Part shown: positions 7,787 through 17,112 of the stretch, piece after piece
How positions within the stretch are numbered: the stretch's first letter is position 1
How the letters are laid out: the number at the start of each line of letters is the position of its first letter
Origin: JAGXFP01 sp039714535
GTDB taxonomy: Bacteria; Desulfobacterota; Desulfobulbia; Desulfobulbales; JAGXFP01
DNA length: 64,000 nt
Assembly (NCBI GenBank): GCA_039714535.1
Contig: JBDLJC010000015.1
Location: forward strand, 1 to 64,000
Direction: 5' to 3'
Made by a program: the position numbers and the translations under genes
Notes under the pieces: generated by a model
What the model saw: only the letters and a program-made list of their open reading frames with translations
Database searches by the model: none
What the model was told of the DNA's origin: nothing

Positions 7787-10015
7787 TCACTTATACGAAT
7801 ACTGATAGTTATAGCAATAGTCGTACTTGCTGGTGTTGCCATAGCTGGCTTGAGGTTTGATGGCGTTCAATATGATACCGTTGGGGCGGATGTGGTTCTG
7901 GGTGTAGCGCTTGACAGCTTGCTGGATCTCTCGGATTGGATGGGTGCCGGCTTTGATAACCAGAAAGTTCAGACTGCAAAGCTGGGCGATTATGACAGGG
8001 TCGGTCACTGCCAGGACTGGCGGTGTATCGATAATGACCAAGTCATACTGGGAGGCAAGTTCTTGGAGTACTTGGCGGAAGCGCTCATGCATCAGGAGTT
8101 CTGAGGGATTGGGTGGGATGATCCCGCTGAGCACCAGGTCCAGTTGCGGGTGGGAGGTTTGATGTATCGCCTCGGGTATGGAAATATCATTACTGATCAG
8201 GCCTGAGAGCCCGTCACCGCGGTTAAGGGCGAAGTATTGATGAAGATAGCTTTTGCGCATATCGGCGTCGATCAGGAGGACGCGCTTGCCGCCCTCGGCC
8301 AGGATGGCGGCCAGGTTTGCCGAGATGAATGACTTGCCGATGCCGGGACTGGGGCCACTGACACTGACGATATTGTTCTCGGCATCCAACATGGCGAATT
8401 GGAGACTGGTCCGTAAGCTGCGCAAGCTTTCTACGGCGAGGTCTTTCTTGTCGGCCAGAACCAGCAAAGATGGTCCGGATGCGCCTTTTTTATCCTTGCG
8501 CTGCAACAGTCCCAGTTCTTCCTCTTTTTTACTGTGGGGGACAGTTGCGTAGACTGGCAAGCCGATTTCGGTCTCGATTTGATCGGGATCTTCGACCCCC
8601 GTATTCAAGGCCTTTCTCAGAAAGGCGGCACCGATACCGCCCAGCAGGCCCAGAAGAAACCCCAAGACAAGGATCCTTAGCTTATTCGGCTTGACCGGCC
8701 AGCTCGGCACCACAGCCGGGTCGATGATTCGAACACTGCCGACAGTACCGGCCCGGACTACTTTCATCTCTTGGGCTTTGTTGAGGAGCAGGAGGTATAG
8801 TTCGTTGGTTACTTTAACATCGCGCTGCAAGCGAACTGCTTCCTGGATTTCGTCCGGCATCGTCTTGATCTGGTTGTTTATAGAGACGAGCTGCGACGCC
8901 AACTGCTCTTGCTGTTGGCTCAGAGTGATCATGGCCGGATGCCTGGCAGTGTATTTTTCGGCCAGGGTTACCCGCTGTAATTTTAGTTCCGAAAGTTGTT
9001 TCTCTAAATCGGAGGACATCTGCAAAATTCTCTGGGTATCAAGGGTGAGGTCGATGCTGCCTTTGGCCGACTTGTAGGCATTGAGACGAGATTCCGCGAC
9101 TTCCAGATCCGCCTTCAGGAGTGGCAGTTGCCGGTTGAGGAATTCAAGGGTCTTTTGCGCCTCGGTTGAGCCTTTTTCAATATCCTGCCGCAGGTAAATA
9201 TTGGCTATCGAGTTCAGAACCATGGCTAGTTGCGTGGGGTTCGGCCCTTCCAGGCTGATCCGAATAATGCCGGTGTTTTTACCTTGTTCCTTAACATTGA
9301 GATCCTGCCGCAGGTCATTGATAAAACGGAGGGTGGGCAGCAGTGTCACATGAAAACGGGTTGCCGGGTGTGCCTTGAGCACGGTTACGAAGATTTCCAC
9401 CTGACCGTCGTTGGCGCGTGCGGTAGTGCCGACTTGGCCCTTCAGGATCATGGTGCCGTCGGTTGAATTGAGGGTAAAGCTTTCGTCTTCACCCGCGACC
9501 AGATAGAGGCTGCGCCCTTCCCAAGATTTGGGAAGGGCTAGGCGCTGGACCCGAATCTCTTCGCCTCCCCAGGCGTAGCTATCTAATCCCAGTGGGGCCT
9601 CCTGTGGCAGGGCTGTCTGGGTTCCGGTAAGTCTGCGGGCATAGGCCCGACCAATAAGGGGAAAATATTCTGGCCCCGCAACCAGGGACAGATTCAGATC
9701 CTCAACCGCAGCCCCGAGGACGGAGCGTGACGTGATAATCTCGATCTCGGCTATACCGGAGGTCTGACCCAGGCCTGAAAATTCTTCCAGACCGAATATG
9801 TCGTTGCTTTTGGTCTCGATCTGGATCAGAGTGTCACTCTGGTAAATCGGTGTGGCGAGAAGACAGTAAGCCAGGGCCACCGCCAATGTCACTAAGGTTA
9901 TGGCGGTGATCAGTGCCTTGGAGTTGAGTATTATAGCCAGCATCAGGCCCAGTTCGATTTCTTCTTCAGGTGTCTGCCTGGTCTGGAGGTCCAGTTCGGG
10001 TATGGTTTTGTTCAT
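7787..10015 (-). CDS. wzc: Wzc/GumC-type polysaccharide co-polymerase with tyrosine autokinase domain
   Basis: A 742-residue inner-membrane protein for chain-length control and export of exopolysaccharide or capsule. It has an N-terminal Wzz domain between two membrane spans (about residues 33-53 and 443-465), a periplasmic coiled-coil middle, and a cytoplasmic BY-kinase domain with Walker A (GPSPGIGKS), Walker A' (LLIDADMRK) and Walker B (LVIIDTPP). The C-terminus has the Tyr-rich autophosphorylation cluster (YDYCYNYQYSY). It is last in the run wzb-wza-wzc. Glycosyltransferase genes do not follow. Confidence 0.92.
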   Translation of the reverse strand: MNKTIPELDLQTRQTPEEEIELGLMLAIILNSKALITAITLVTLAVALAYCLLATPIYQSDTLIQIETKSNDIFGLEEFSGLGQTSGIAEIEIITSRSVLGAAVEDLNLSLVAGPEYFPLIGRAYARRLTGTQTALPQEAPLGLDSYAWGGEEIRVQRLALPKSWEGRSLYLVAGEDESFTLNSTDGTMILKGQVGTTARANDGQVEIFVTVLKAHPATRFHVTLLPTLRFINDLRQDLNVKEQGKNTGIIRISLEGPNPTQLAMVLNSIANIYLRQDIEKGSTEAQKTLEFLNRQLPLLKADLEVAESRLNAYKSAKGSIDLTLDTQRILQMSSDLEKQLSELKLQRVTLAEKYTARHPAMITLSQQQEQLASQLVSINNQIKTMPDEIQEAVRLQRDVKVTNELYLLLLNKAQEMKVVRAGTVGSVRIIDPAVVPSWPVKPNKLRILVLGFLLGLLGGIGAAFLRKALNTGVEDPDQIETEIGLPVYATVPHSKKEEELGLLQRKDKKGASGPSLLVLADKKDLAVESLRSLRTSLQFAMLDAENNIVSVSGPSPGIGKSFISANLAAILAEGGKRVLLIDADMRKSYLHQYFALNRGDGLSGLISNDISIPEAIHQTSHPQLDLVLSGIIPPNPSELLMHERFRQVLQELASQYDLVIIDTPPVLAVTDPVIIAQLCSLNFLVIKAGTHPIREIQQAVKRYTQNHIRPNGIILNAIKPQASYGNTSKYDYCYNYQYSYK

Positions 10016-10102
10016 GAATCAAGATTCCTGGATTTTGATGGCGAGCACCCCAACAGGCTTGCTAGCTTGTAAGCTGCCTTTTCACACTTCACTTTCCTGT
10101 TC

Positions 10103-11227
10103 CTACCAGTTGTCGATCATATTATGAGTCTGCCAGATGGTCTGGACTGTGGGCAGGAGCTTGCCGATAACCCGGTTCCAAATGGTCAGACCAGCCGGGG
10201 CTACATAAATGATGTCGTGCTTTTCCAGATTGAAGGTTGTAGTCAGCAGCAACGAGTCCGGTGAGTTGCCGTTCAGCTGATAGATTTTGGCCTGGGCATC
10301 CTCTTCACGGATGACGAATATCTGGCTGGCGTCGGCATTTTCGCTGCTGATGCCGCCGCCGGCTCCTAGAGCGTCGGCCAGGGTGAGACGTCGATGAGAC
10401 ATTGGCACTACCATCGGCTTTGAGACCTCTCCCATGATATAGACGTTATTGTCATTATTGTCGGGGATGTATACCTGATCATTGGGTTGGAGCACAATCG
10501 GGGCGGTTAGGCCGCCTTTATAGAGAGCCAGAAGATCCACCTGAGAGACATCACCTTTGCGGGTGAGTCGTACATCGCGTAAGTCTGCGTGATCGGTGGG
10601 GCCGCCGGCCAGATTGACTGCCTCCAGCAAAGTCATGGGTCGATCGGTGAGAGGTATGACCTTGGGGGTCTTGATTTCGCCGGTGACCAGAACTTTCTTG
10701 CTGCGGAAGGCGGCCACTCGAAGATCAACCTGGGGATTTTTGATATCCTGGCTAAGTTTTTCACAAATCAATTTTCTGACCTGAGCGATGGTCAGTCCGG
10801 CTACTTCGATTTCGCCAACGTATGGGTAAAAGATGCGGCCCCGCGCGTCTACCAAGTTGCCAGCACCCTCAGGTGAGCGGTAGGCGCCGGCCGGTATGGT
10901 CAGTTCGGGATGGTCCCAGACGATGACCGAAAGAATATCTCCTGGGCCGATGGTATAATCATCGTAGGGAATAGCCTCTGAGGGAAAAGTTGAGAGAGGG
11001 AGCTTTTTCTCCAGGCGGGCAGCCTCCTGTTGGGCGATCATTTCGGCGGTTATGGTGATCAGCGGTGGCAGACTTTCCGAGGCTGAGATGGATTGGGAGG
11101 TGTCCAGGTCGGCGCTGGTTAGATGGTGGCCTGGGGCCCAGGAACATCCGGTCGGGAACCCAAGCAGCAGGGTGGTGATTGCCGGCAGGAAAAATTTAAA
11201 ACTTTGTCTTATAATATTTCTATCCAA
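10103..11227 (-). CDS. wza: Outer-membrane polysaccharide export protein (Wza family)
   Basis: The 374-residue product has a signal peptide with a lipobox (LGFPTGC) and then the polysaccharide-export domain (YTIGPGDILSVIVWDHPEL) and repeated SLBB-like beta-grasp units (VLVTGEIKTPKVIPL, VYIMGEVSKPMVVPM). It would form the outer-membrane channel that works with Wzc. Its 5' end overlaps the 3' end of wzb by 19 bases, showing co-transcription; wzc follows after 87 bases. Confidence 0.92.
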   Translation of the reverse strand: MDRNIIRQSFKFFLPAITTLLLGFPTGCSWAPGHHLTSADLDTSQSISASESLPPLITITAEMIAQQEAARLEKKLPLSTFPSEAIPYDDYTIGPGDILSVIVWDHPELTIPAGAYRSPEGAGNLVDARGRIFYPYVGEIEVAGLTIAQVRKLICEKLSQDIKNPQVDLRVAAFRSKKVLVTGEIKTPKVIPLTDRPMTLLEAVNLAGGPTDHADLRDVRLTRKGDVSQVDLLALYKGGLTAPIVLQPNDQVYIPDNNDNNVYIMGEVSKPMVVPMSHRRLTLADALGAGGGISSENADASQIFVIREEDAQAKIYQLNGNSPDSLLLTTTFNLEKHDIIYVAPAGLTIWNRVIGKLLPTVQTIWQTHNMIDNW

Positions 11228-11637
11228 CTGTTTATGCCTTTCTCGATGGCAGTCAACGACTGTTCAAAAACATCACGACCATGGCGGTAAGGGTCGACAA
11301 TGTCAAGGTTCTGCCAGTGACCAAGCCGAAAAACTCGCCCCTTGATCTGAGGTATGTTTCTTTCCAGGTCCTGTTTCTGCCACTGTTCCATTACTAGGAT
11401 CAATTCGGCCGCCTGGGCTATTTCGATAGTGATCTGTCTGGCTCGGTGGATTGTAGCGTCCAGGCCGCGCTCGTCCAAAAGTTTAATCACAAGGGGGGCG
11501 GCGGGATGGCCGACCAAGGCCATCAGTCCGGCAGAGGCAACGTCAATCTCTTCTTTAAGTCGGTTTCGCAAGATCATCTCCGCCATGGGACTCCGGCAGA
11601 TATTGCCAGTGCAGACCGTCAGTATGGAAGAAACCAT
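11209..11637 (-). CDS. wzb: Low-molecular-weight protein tyrosine phosphatase (Wzb type)
   Basis: A 142-residue cytoplasmic phosphatase expected to dephosphorylate the Wzc tyrosine cluster and so cycle polymer export. The P-loop CTGNICRSP (C-x5-R) is at the N-terminus and the general-acid loop DPYRHG near residue 115. Length is typical. It is the first gene of the export run and overlaps wza. Its 5' flank (11638-11813) should carry the operon promoter, but I cannot define one with certainty. Confidence 0.92.
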   Translation of the reverse strand: MVSSILTVCTGNICRSPMAEMILRNRLKEEIDVASAGLMALVGHPAAPLVIKLLDERGLDATIHRARQITIEIAQAAELILVMEQWQKQDLERNIPQIKGRVFRLGHWQNLDIVDPYRHGRDVFEQSLTAIEKGINSWIEIL

Positions 11638-11761
11638 CGCTCCTGCCCCGGTTAATTTGTTACCGTTAAAGAAAGTGAACGATATTAACTTGGAAATCCT
11701 TAAAACACAAGAAGCAAGCTGATGATTGCTCCGCTACAGGTCACAAACTTCATGTTTGAAC

Positions 11762-11794
11762 CCTATCATTTGTCGTGACACGATAGGATTTTTT
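11762..11794 (+). terminator. Hairpin with T tract
   Basis: Arms 11762-11767 and 11782-11787 (6 bp), with a further short stem in the loop, followed by seven T residues on the plus strand. No active plus-strand gene precedes it, so it may be a relic or shield wzb from antisense transcription. Confidence 0.4.
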
Positions 11795-11813
11795 ATTGTG
11801 TGGTTACGAGTGG

Positions 11814-12341
11814 TTAGACACCTGGGGGCACCAGATGTGTCCCCGCCGGTATCCTGGGGAGACGTGCCAGCGTCGTGCTGTTGACGGCTGCGAAACCTTC
11901 CTGGCCGACGTTCATTGCATCTACGATCAGGTAAGCCGGGCCGTCAATTCGCCAGATAGCCGCAAGATCAAAGGCTTCATCCACTGAGCTTCTTCCCGCC
12001 ACGCAATAGATACTGCCAGTTTGAATGAACTGACTATTTCTGCCTGACTGGGAAATGGCCTCTGGGCAGAGTTTGTTGGTAGTAGGGGGCGGCACTGCCC
12101 AATGGATCCCGAATTTTCTGTAATCATATGAGGCTGTCGAAACCACTGAGCGGTTGGAGGAACCGCCGACAACTACTGCTTTGCTACATAGCTCCGAGTA
12201 GCCCAGCATCTCAATCGACCCATGGAAAACGTCCATGTTAGTGTGGATGATGGTCCTTGATTTATCGCCCTGTTTGTCTATAGGGAGATAGATAGCTTTT
12301 TCGTCCTTCTTTGCCAACTGGCAATGGGTGGGGAATTTCAA
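11814..12341 (-). pseudogene. dinB: Decayed 5' copy of dinB
   Basis: The minus-strand frame aligns along the start of intact dinB at 6353: DKSRTIIHTNMDVF, AVVVGGSSNRSVVSTASYDYRKFGIH and a degenerate VDEAF motif. Homology also includes sequence upstream of the start codon (PTHCQLAKK…), where the start ATG has become ATA. Beyond VDEAF the frame no longer matches and the gene is lost, so only about the first third remains. It is oriented like dinB, 5.5 kb away, making an old direct repeat around the capsule-export segment. Confidence 0.85.
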
Positions 12342-12581
12342 GGTCAGGTAGAAAGCGCAGAGGCATTAAATTAAAATCATGATCTATAATATTAGAGAGG
12401 TTGAAATATGGCGCTCAGTAACTTGGTGTTGCCTGAATGGCTGGGCTCATCTCTTGCTGTGCAGAATGAATGGTAAAATGTCGTTTATTTAACTTGCCCC
12501 GGGTATGAGGCTTCCGTTAACATGGCAGACATGGCTTTCTTGCCTACCGCAATTCCTGTATAATCCCGGAGAGAATAATCG

Positions 12582-13595
12582 ATGTCTAATTTCTGCAAGA
12601 TCTTTGCTGTTCGGCTACCGAGCAGAGCGCTCATCACGGTGTTTACCTTAGTGCTGCTTCATGGCCACCCCCTTTTAGCCGCGGAAAGCGGCCAGGATTT
12701 TGGTCGCTGGCTGGTTGAACTTAAAGAAGAGGCAATCAGCGAGGGGGTGCCTGCCTCAATAGTTGAAGAGGCCTTGGCCGGGATCGAGTTACGGGAAGAG
12801 GTGCTCAAACGGGATCGCAACCAGCCCGAGTTCAAGCTGACCTTGGCTGGTTATCTCAAGCGGATCGTATCCAAGCCGCGCGTGGCAAAGGGACGGCGGA
12901 TGCTGGCCGAGCATCGGCAACTCCTGGATGAGATTGCGGCCCGTTATCGGGTCCAGCCTCGTTTTCTGGTGGCCTTCTGGGGGATCGAGTCCGATTATGG
13001 CAGGGTCCTTGGCGATTTTCCGGTTATGCAATCTCTGGTTACGCTGGCCTTTGATCCCCGGCGGGGAAATTATTTTCGGAAGGAATTGTTGCTTTCCCTC
13101 CATGTTTTAGCAGATGGCATGGTCCCCCTGGAACGGCTTAAAGGCTCATGGGCCGGGGCTATCGGCGGCCTGCAGTTTATGCCCTCGATTTACCGCCAAT
13201 ATGCAGTCGATTATAATGGGGATGGGATCAGCGATATCTGGCGTGATCCGGCTGATATGTTTGCTGCCGGGGCCAATTATCTAAGCGGCAGCGGCTGGCG
13301 GTTTGATCAGACCTGGGGGCGGGAGGTGGCGTTGCCGAGCAACTTTGATCTGAGTTTGATCGGTCATAAGAACAGTCTGACCCTTGCGGAATGGCAGGGG
13401 CTGGGGGTGCGGCGTTTTTATGGCAACCGCGATCTGCCTAAGCGTGAGATGACTGCGGCGTTGCTTATCCCCGACCGAGACAACGGCCGGGCCTTCCTTG
13501 TCTACGATAATTTCCGGATAATCCTTAAGTGGAATCGTTCCGACTTCTTCGCCCTTGCCGTCGGTATGCTGGCCGACAGGATCGGTGCCCCCTGA
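12582..13595 (+). CDS. mltB: Lytic murein transglycosylase (MltB family)
   Basis: The 337-residue periplasmic enzyme cleaves glycan strands with formation of 1,6-anhydroMurNAc. A signal peptide covers about residues 1-34 (ends HPLLAAES). The family hallmarks are the catalytic Glu in AFWGIESDYGR, then GNYFRKELL, the GSWAGAIGGLQFMPS block and YNGDG…D…ADMFAAGANYL. There is no clear lipobox, so it is probably soluble. GGAGAG lies eight bases before the ATG. It appears to be a single gene. Confidence 0.93.
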   Translation: MSNFCKIFAVRLPSRALITVFTLVLLHGHPLLAAESGQDFGRWLVELKEEAISEGVPASIVEEALAGIELREEVLKRDRNQPEFKLTLAGYLKRIVSKPRVAKGRRMLAEHRQLLDEIAARYRVQPRFLVAFWGIESDYGRVLGDFPVMQSLVTLAFDPRRGNYFRKELLLSLHVLADGMVPLERLKGSWAGAIGGLQFMPSIYRQYAVDYNGDGISDIWRDPADMFAAGANYLSGSGWRFDQTWGREVALPSNFDLSLIGHKNSLTLAEWQGLGVRRFYGNRDLPKREMTAALLIPDRDNGRAFLVYDNFRIILKWNRSDFFALAVGMLADRIGAP

Positions 13596-13666
13596 CCTTA
13601 CAAGAAAATATGCCAATTATTCTGGTGAATAGTGAAGCGATGGTACTTTCGCAAAAAGGCTAAGCA

Positions 13667-14431
13667 ATGTTCAAAAAAATCCGCATAACCATCCTGCTTG
13701 TGATCCTGGTGATCGTCGCTGGTAATGCCTGGTTGACCGCGCTACGAACCACCGACTGGGATGTTTTTCTGAGCGTGGTGGTCTATCCGGTCAACGGTGA
13801 TGGCAACGAGAAAACCTCCAGCTATATCGCCTCCCTTGACCAAGAAGTTTTCAAACCGGTAGCCGACATTATGGCCTCGGAGGGGAAACGCTATCAGTTG
13901 GAACTCTCGGAGCCGGTTCACGTTGATCTGGCTCCCGAGGTCACTCAGTTGCCGCCCAGCGCCCCGTTTCAAGGAGGAGTGTTTGCGGTCATGTTGTGGA
14001 GCCTGAAGATGCGTTGGTGGGCCTGGCGGGTCGATACCTATGAAGATCCGACGGATATCCGGATCTTTGTCCTTTATTATGACCCGGCAGTTTACAAGGA
14101 GTTGGGCCATTCTCTGGGGCTTAAGGAAGGCTTGCTCTGTCTGGTCAAGGCCTATGCCGATTATTCACTGGCTCCCCGCAACAACGTTATTATCGCCCAT
14201 GAAATGCTTCACACCCTCGGCGCGACCGACAAGTACGAGGCCCGGACCGAGCAGCCCTATTTCCCGGCTGGCTATGCCGAGCCGGACCTTGATCCTCTTT
14301 ATCCCCAGGAGCGGGCCGAGATCATGGGCGGTCTGATCCCGGTGTCGGCAGATAGGGGCAGGATGCCTGCTGGACTTGATTATGCGGTAATTGGTCCGGT
14401 TACTGCCGAGGAGATCGGCTGGATTGACTAA
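13667..14431 (+). CDS. Membrane-anchored metallopeptidase-like protein (HExxH)
   Basis: A 254-residue protein with one N-terminal membrane segment (residues 7-26) and a periplasmic domain containing IAHEMLHTLGATDKYE near residue 179. HEMLH is an HExxH zinc-binding motif and the following acidic residues could supply the third ligand. Late in the protein comes ERAEIMGG, similar to the 'Met-turn' of metzincin-like folds. I infer a zinc peptidase; the substrate is unknown. It follows mltB by 71 bases on the same strand, so both might act on the cell envelope. Confidence 0.65.
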   Translation: MFKKIRITILLVILVIVAGNAWLTALRTTDWDVFLSVVVYPVNGDGNEKTSSYIASLDQEVFKPVADIMASEGKRYQLELSEPVHVDLAPEVTQLPPSAPFQGGVFAVMLWSLKMRWWAWRVDTYEDPTDIRIFVLYYDPAVYKELGHSLGLKEGLLCLVKAYADYSLAPRNNVIIAHEMLHTLGATDKYEARTEQPYFPAGYAEPDLDPLYPQERAEIMGGLIPVSADRGRMPAGLDYAVIGPVTAEEIGWID

Positions 14432-14565
14432 AAGGGCTGCAAACGCGGGTAGCTAGATGTGCCTAGGAGGAGTGCGGTTTTTTTGTGGTTGCTCTGTGGC
14501 CAATGAATGATACATAATAATGTAGTGGCATCTTTTTATTGTTAATAAATTATGTGGATTTTAAA

Positions 14566-16974
14566 ATGGCAGATAGAGAAGATAAAAAGACCAAGCCTTC
14601 TGAAGCAGAACTGCTTACCGATGAAGATGATCTCAGCCCGGCGCTTCCCAACCAGATTCTGCCCTCACATATCTATCTTTTTCCGGTAAACAACCGCCCC
14701 TTTTTTCCCAGTCAAGTTCAGTCGGTGGTAGTGGTCGCCGAAAAATGGGAATCTACGTTGGTCAAGGTCGGGGAGACCCCCCATCGGACCTGCGGGATGG
14801 TCTTTGTCGGCGAGATTCCCGCCGAAAAGGTTGAGCCGGAAGACTTTGCCGAGATAGGTTGCTTGACCCGGATTCATAACCCCCAAAAATTCGAGGGCAA
14901 TATCCAGTTTATCGGTCAGGGCATCAAGCGTCTCCAGATCAAGCGTTGGCTGAGCGCCAAAGCCCCATTCTATGTGGAGGTCGATTATCCCGAGGAAGAA
15001 GCGGGCAAGGGCAGTGAAGAGGAGATCAGGGCATATTCGCTGGCCCTGATCAACGCAGTCAAGGAGTTGGTCCAGGCTAACCCCCTCTATGGGGAGGAGC
15101 TGAAGCAGTACCTCGAAAGCTTTAACCCCAAAGATCCTTCGCCGCTGGCTGATTTTGCGGCGACCATAACCACTGCCAAGGGCGCCGAACTCCAGGAAAT
15201 CCTTGCCACTGTTCCTCTGCTGCCCAGGATGAAAAAGGTTCTGCCCCTTCTCCACAAGGAGCTGCAGGTCATCCGGCTGCAGAGCGAGATCAGCGGTGAG
15301 GTCAACAAGAAGATCAGTAAGCGGCAGCGGGAGTTTTTCCTGCGGGAACAGCTTAGGACCATTCAGGAGGAACTCGGGATCACCAAGGATGATCGCAGCG
15401 CCGATGGTGATCTTTTTCGGGAACGTCTCGAAAAACTGCACCCTCCCGAAGAGGTGATGGGTAAGATCGAAGATGAGCTGCACAAGCTGGCTGTTCTCGA
15501 AAAAGGTTCGCCGGAATACGGGGTGACCCGAAACTATCTGGACTGGTCCACTTCGGTGCCTTGGGGGGTTTTCTCCGAGGATAAACTGGATATTGTTGAA
15601 GCCCGTCGCATCCTCGACCGTGATCATGACGGGCTGGATGATGTTAAGGACCGGATTATAGAGTTTCTGGCCGTCGGCGCCTTCAAGAAAGAGGTCTCCG
15701 GCTCGATTATGCTGCTGGTCGGCCCGCCGGGGGTCGGCAAGACCTCGATCGGCAAATCGGTGGCCGATGCGCTGGGCCGGAAATTCTACCGGTTCAGCCT
15801 GGGTGGTATCCGGGACGAGGCCGAGATTAAGGGGCACCGGCGTACCTATATCGGTGCCATGCCGGGCAAGTTCGTTCAGGCCCTGAAGGAAGTCAAGGTC
15901 GCTAACCCGGTTATTATGCTGGATGAGGTAGACAAGATCGGCGCCTCCTTCCAGGGAGATCCCGCTTCGGCCCTGCTGGAGGTTCTCGATCCCGAGCAGA
16001 ACAGCGAGTTCCTCGATCATTATCTTGATATGCGACTCGATCTCTCCAAGGTTCTGTTCATGTGCACCGCCAATCTGCTCGATACCATCCCTGCACCCCT
16101 GCTGGATCGGATGGAGATGATCCGGCTCTCCGGCTATATAACCGAAGAGAAGATGGCAATCGCCAGGAATCATCTTTTTCCCAAGGCCCTGGCCCGGGGC
16201 GGCTTGAATAAATCCCAACTCAAGATCAGTGATGCCGCTCTGCGGGCGATTATCGAGGGCTACGCCAAGGAGGCTGGGGTCAGGAAGTTAGAGAAACAGC
16301 TGCGTAAGATCATGCGCAAGACCGTGGTCCGGCTGCTCGATGATCCCAAGGCCAGGATCAGTGTCTCCTCTCGCAATCTCGAAGATTTCATCGGTAAGCC
16401 GTTGTTCCGTAGGGAGACGAGATTGACTGGGGTCGGGGTTGTTACCGGGCTGGCCTGGACTGCACTTGGTGGGGTGACCCTGACTGTGGAGGCCACCTGT
16501 GTCCATGAGCAGCGGCGTGGTTTCAAGCAGACCGGTCAGCTTGGCGATGTCATGCGGGAGTCATCCGAGATTGCCTACAGTTTTATCGCGGCTAATATCA
16601 GCAAGTTCGGGGGGGAACGGAATTATTTCGCCGACAGGTTTATCCACCTCCATGTCCCGGAAGGAGCGACGCCCAAGGATGGTCCGAGCGCCGGTATCAC
16701 CATGGCCTCGGCCCTATTGCTGCTGGCTCGGGGTCGGTCGATAGAGCGATCCCTGGCCATGACCGGGGAATTGACCCTGACCGGCACGGTTCTGCCTGTG
16801 GGCGGTATCAAGGAAAAGGTGATCGCCGCCAAGCGCCAGGGGATTCAGGAGCTGATCCTGCCCAAGGCAAACCGCAGTGATTTCGAAGAGCTGCCCGATC
16901 ATATCCGCGCAGAGTTGCAGGTCTATTTTGTTGGAAAGTTCAAACAGGTCGCCAAGATAATTCTGGGGTCATAA
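14566..16974 (+). CDS. lon: ATP-dependent Lon protease
   Basis: About 802 residues with the standard Lon order: N-terminal substrate domain (LFPVNNRPFFPSQ), AAA+ module with Walker A (GPPGVGKTS), Walker B (VIMLDEVDKIG), sensor segments, and the C-terminal Ser-Lys protease domain with the catalytic serine in PKDGPSAGIT and lysine in GGIKEKVIAAKR. It degrades misfolded and regulatory proteins in the cytoplasm. I place the start at ATG 14566; a TTG at 14539 is in frame but lacks support. A large antisense frame within it is a codon-bias shadow. Confidence 0.95.
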   Translation: MADREDKKTKPSEAELLTDEDDLSPALPNQILPSHIYLFPVNNRPFFPSQVQSVVVVAEKWESTLVKVGETPHRTCGMVFVGEIPAEKVEPEDFAEIGCLTRIHNPQKFEGNIQFIGQGIKRLQIKRWLSAKAPFYVEVDYPEEEAGKGSEEEIRAYSLALINAVKELVQANPLYGEELKQYLESFNPKDPSPLADFAATITTAKGAELQEILATVPLLPRMKKVLPLLHKELQVIRLQSEISGEVNKKISKRQREFFLREQLRTIQEELGITKDDRSADGDLFRERLEKLHPPEEVMGKIEDELHKLAVLEKGSPEYGVTRNYLDWSTSVPWGVFSEDKLDIVEARRILDRDHDGLDDVKDRIIEFLAVGAFKKEVSGSIMLLVGPPGVGKTSIGKSVADALGRKFYRFSLGGIRDEAEIKGHRRTYIGAMPGKFVQALKEVKVANPVIMLDEVDKIGASFQGDPASALLEVLDPEQNSEFLDHYLDMRLDLSKVLFMCTANLLDTIPAPLLDRMEMIRLSGYITEEKMAIARNHLFPKALARGGLNKSQLKISDAALRAIIEGYAKEAGVRKLEKQLRKIMRKTVVRLLDDPKARISVSSRNLEDFIGKPLFRRETRLTGVGVVTGLAWTALGGVTLTVEATCVHEQRRGFKQTGQLGDVMRESSEIAYSFIAANISKFGGERNYFADRFIHLHVPEGATPKDGPSAGITMASALLLLARGRSIERSLAMTGELTLTGTVLPVGGIKEKVIAAKRQGIQELILPKANRSDFEELPDHIRAELQVYFVGKFKQVAKIILGS

Positions 16975-17112
16975 GCAGATGTTAGCCCCTTATTCTAGAG
17001 TGCTGTTCTAGTCATTAGCTTAAATTAATTTGTAGGCATATTTGTGTGTTCCGGGCACCGGCTGTAATGGTAGTGAGCTGTGGGGTCGGGACGGGCCGAG
17101 GCGTCGTTGATT

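Noticed and set aside
12408..12476. 22-codon ORF with a fair ribosome-binding site before mltB
   Set aside because: Too short, no conservation that I can judge, and no leader-peptide features such as repeated codons or a following attenuator.
14665..16218. 517-codon open frame on the minus strand inside lon
   Set aside because: Fully antisense to a clear Lon protease; no domain, no ribosome-binding site; a shadow of lon codon bias. The same applies to long antisense frames at 36684-37607 (zwf), 39084-39956 and 54040-54654.
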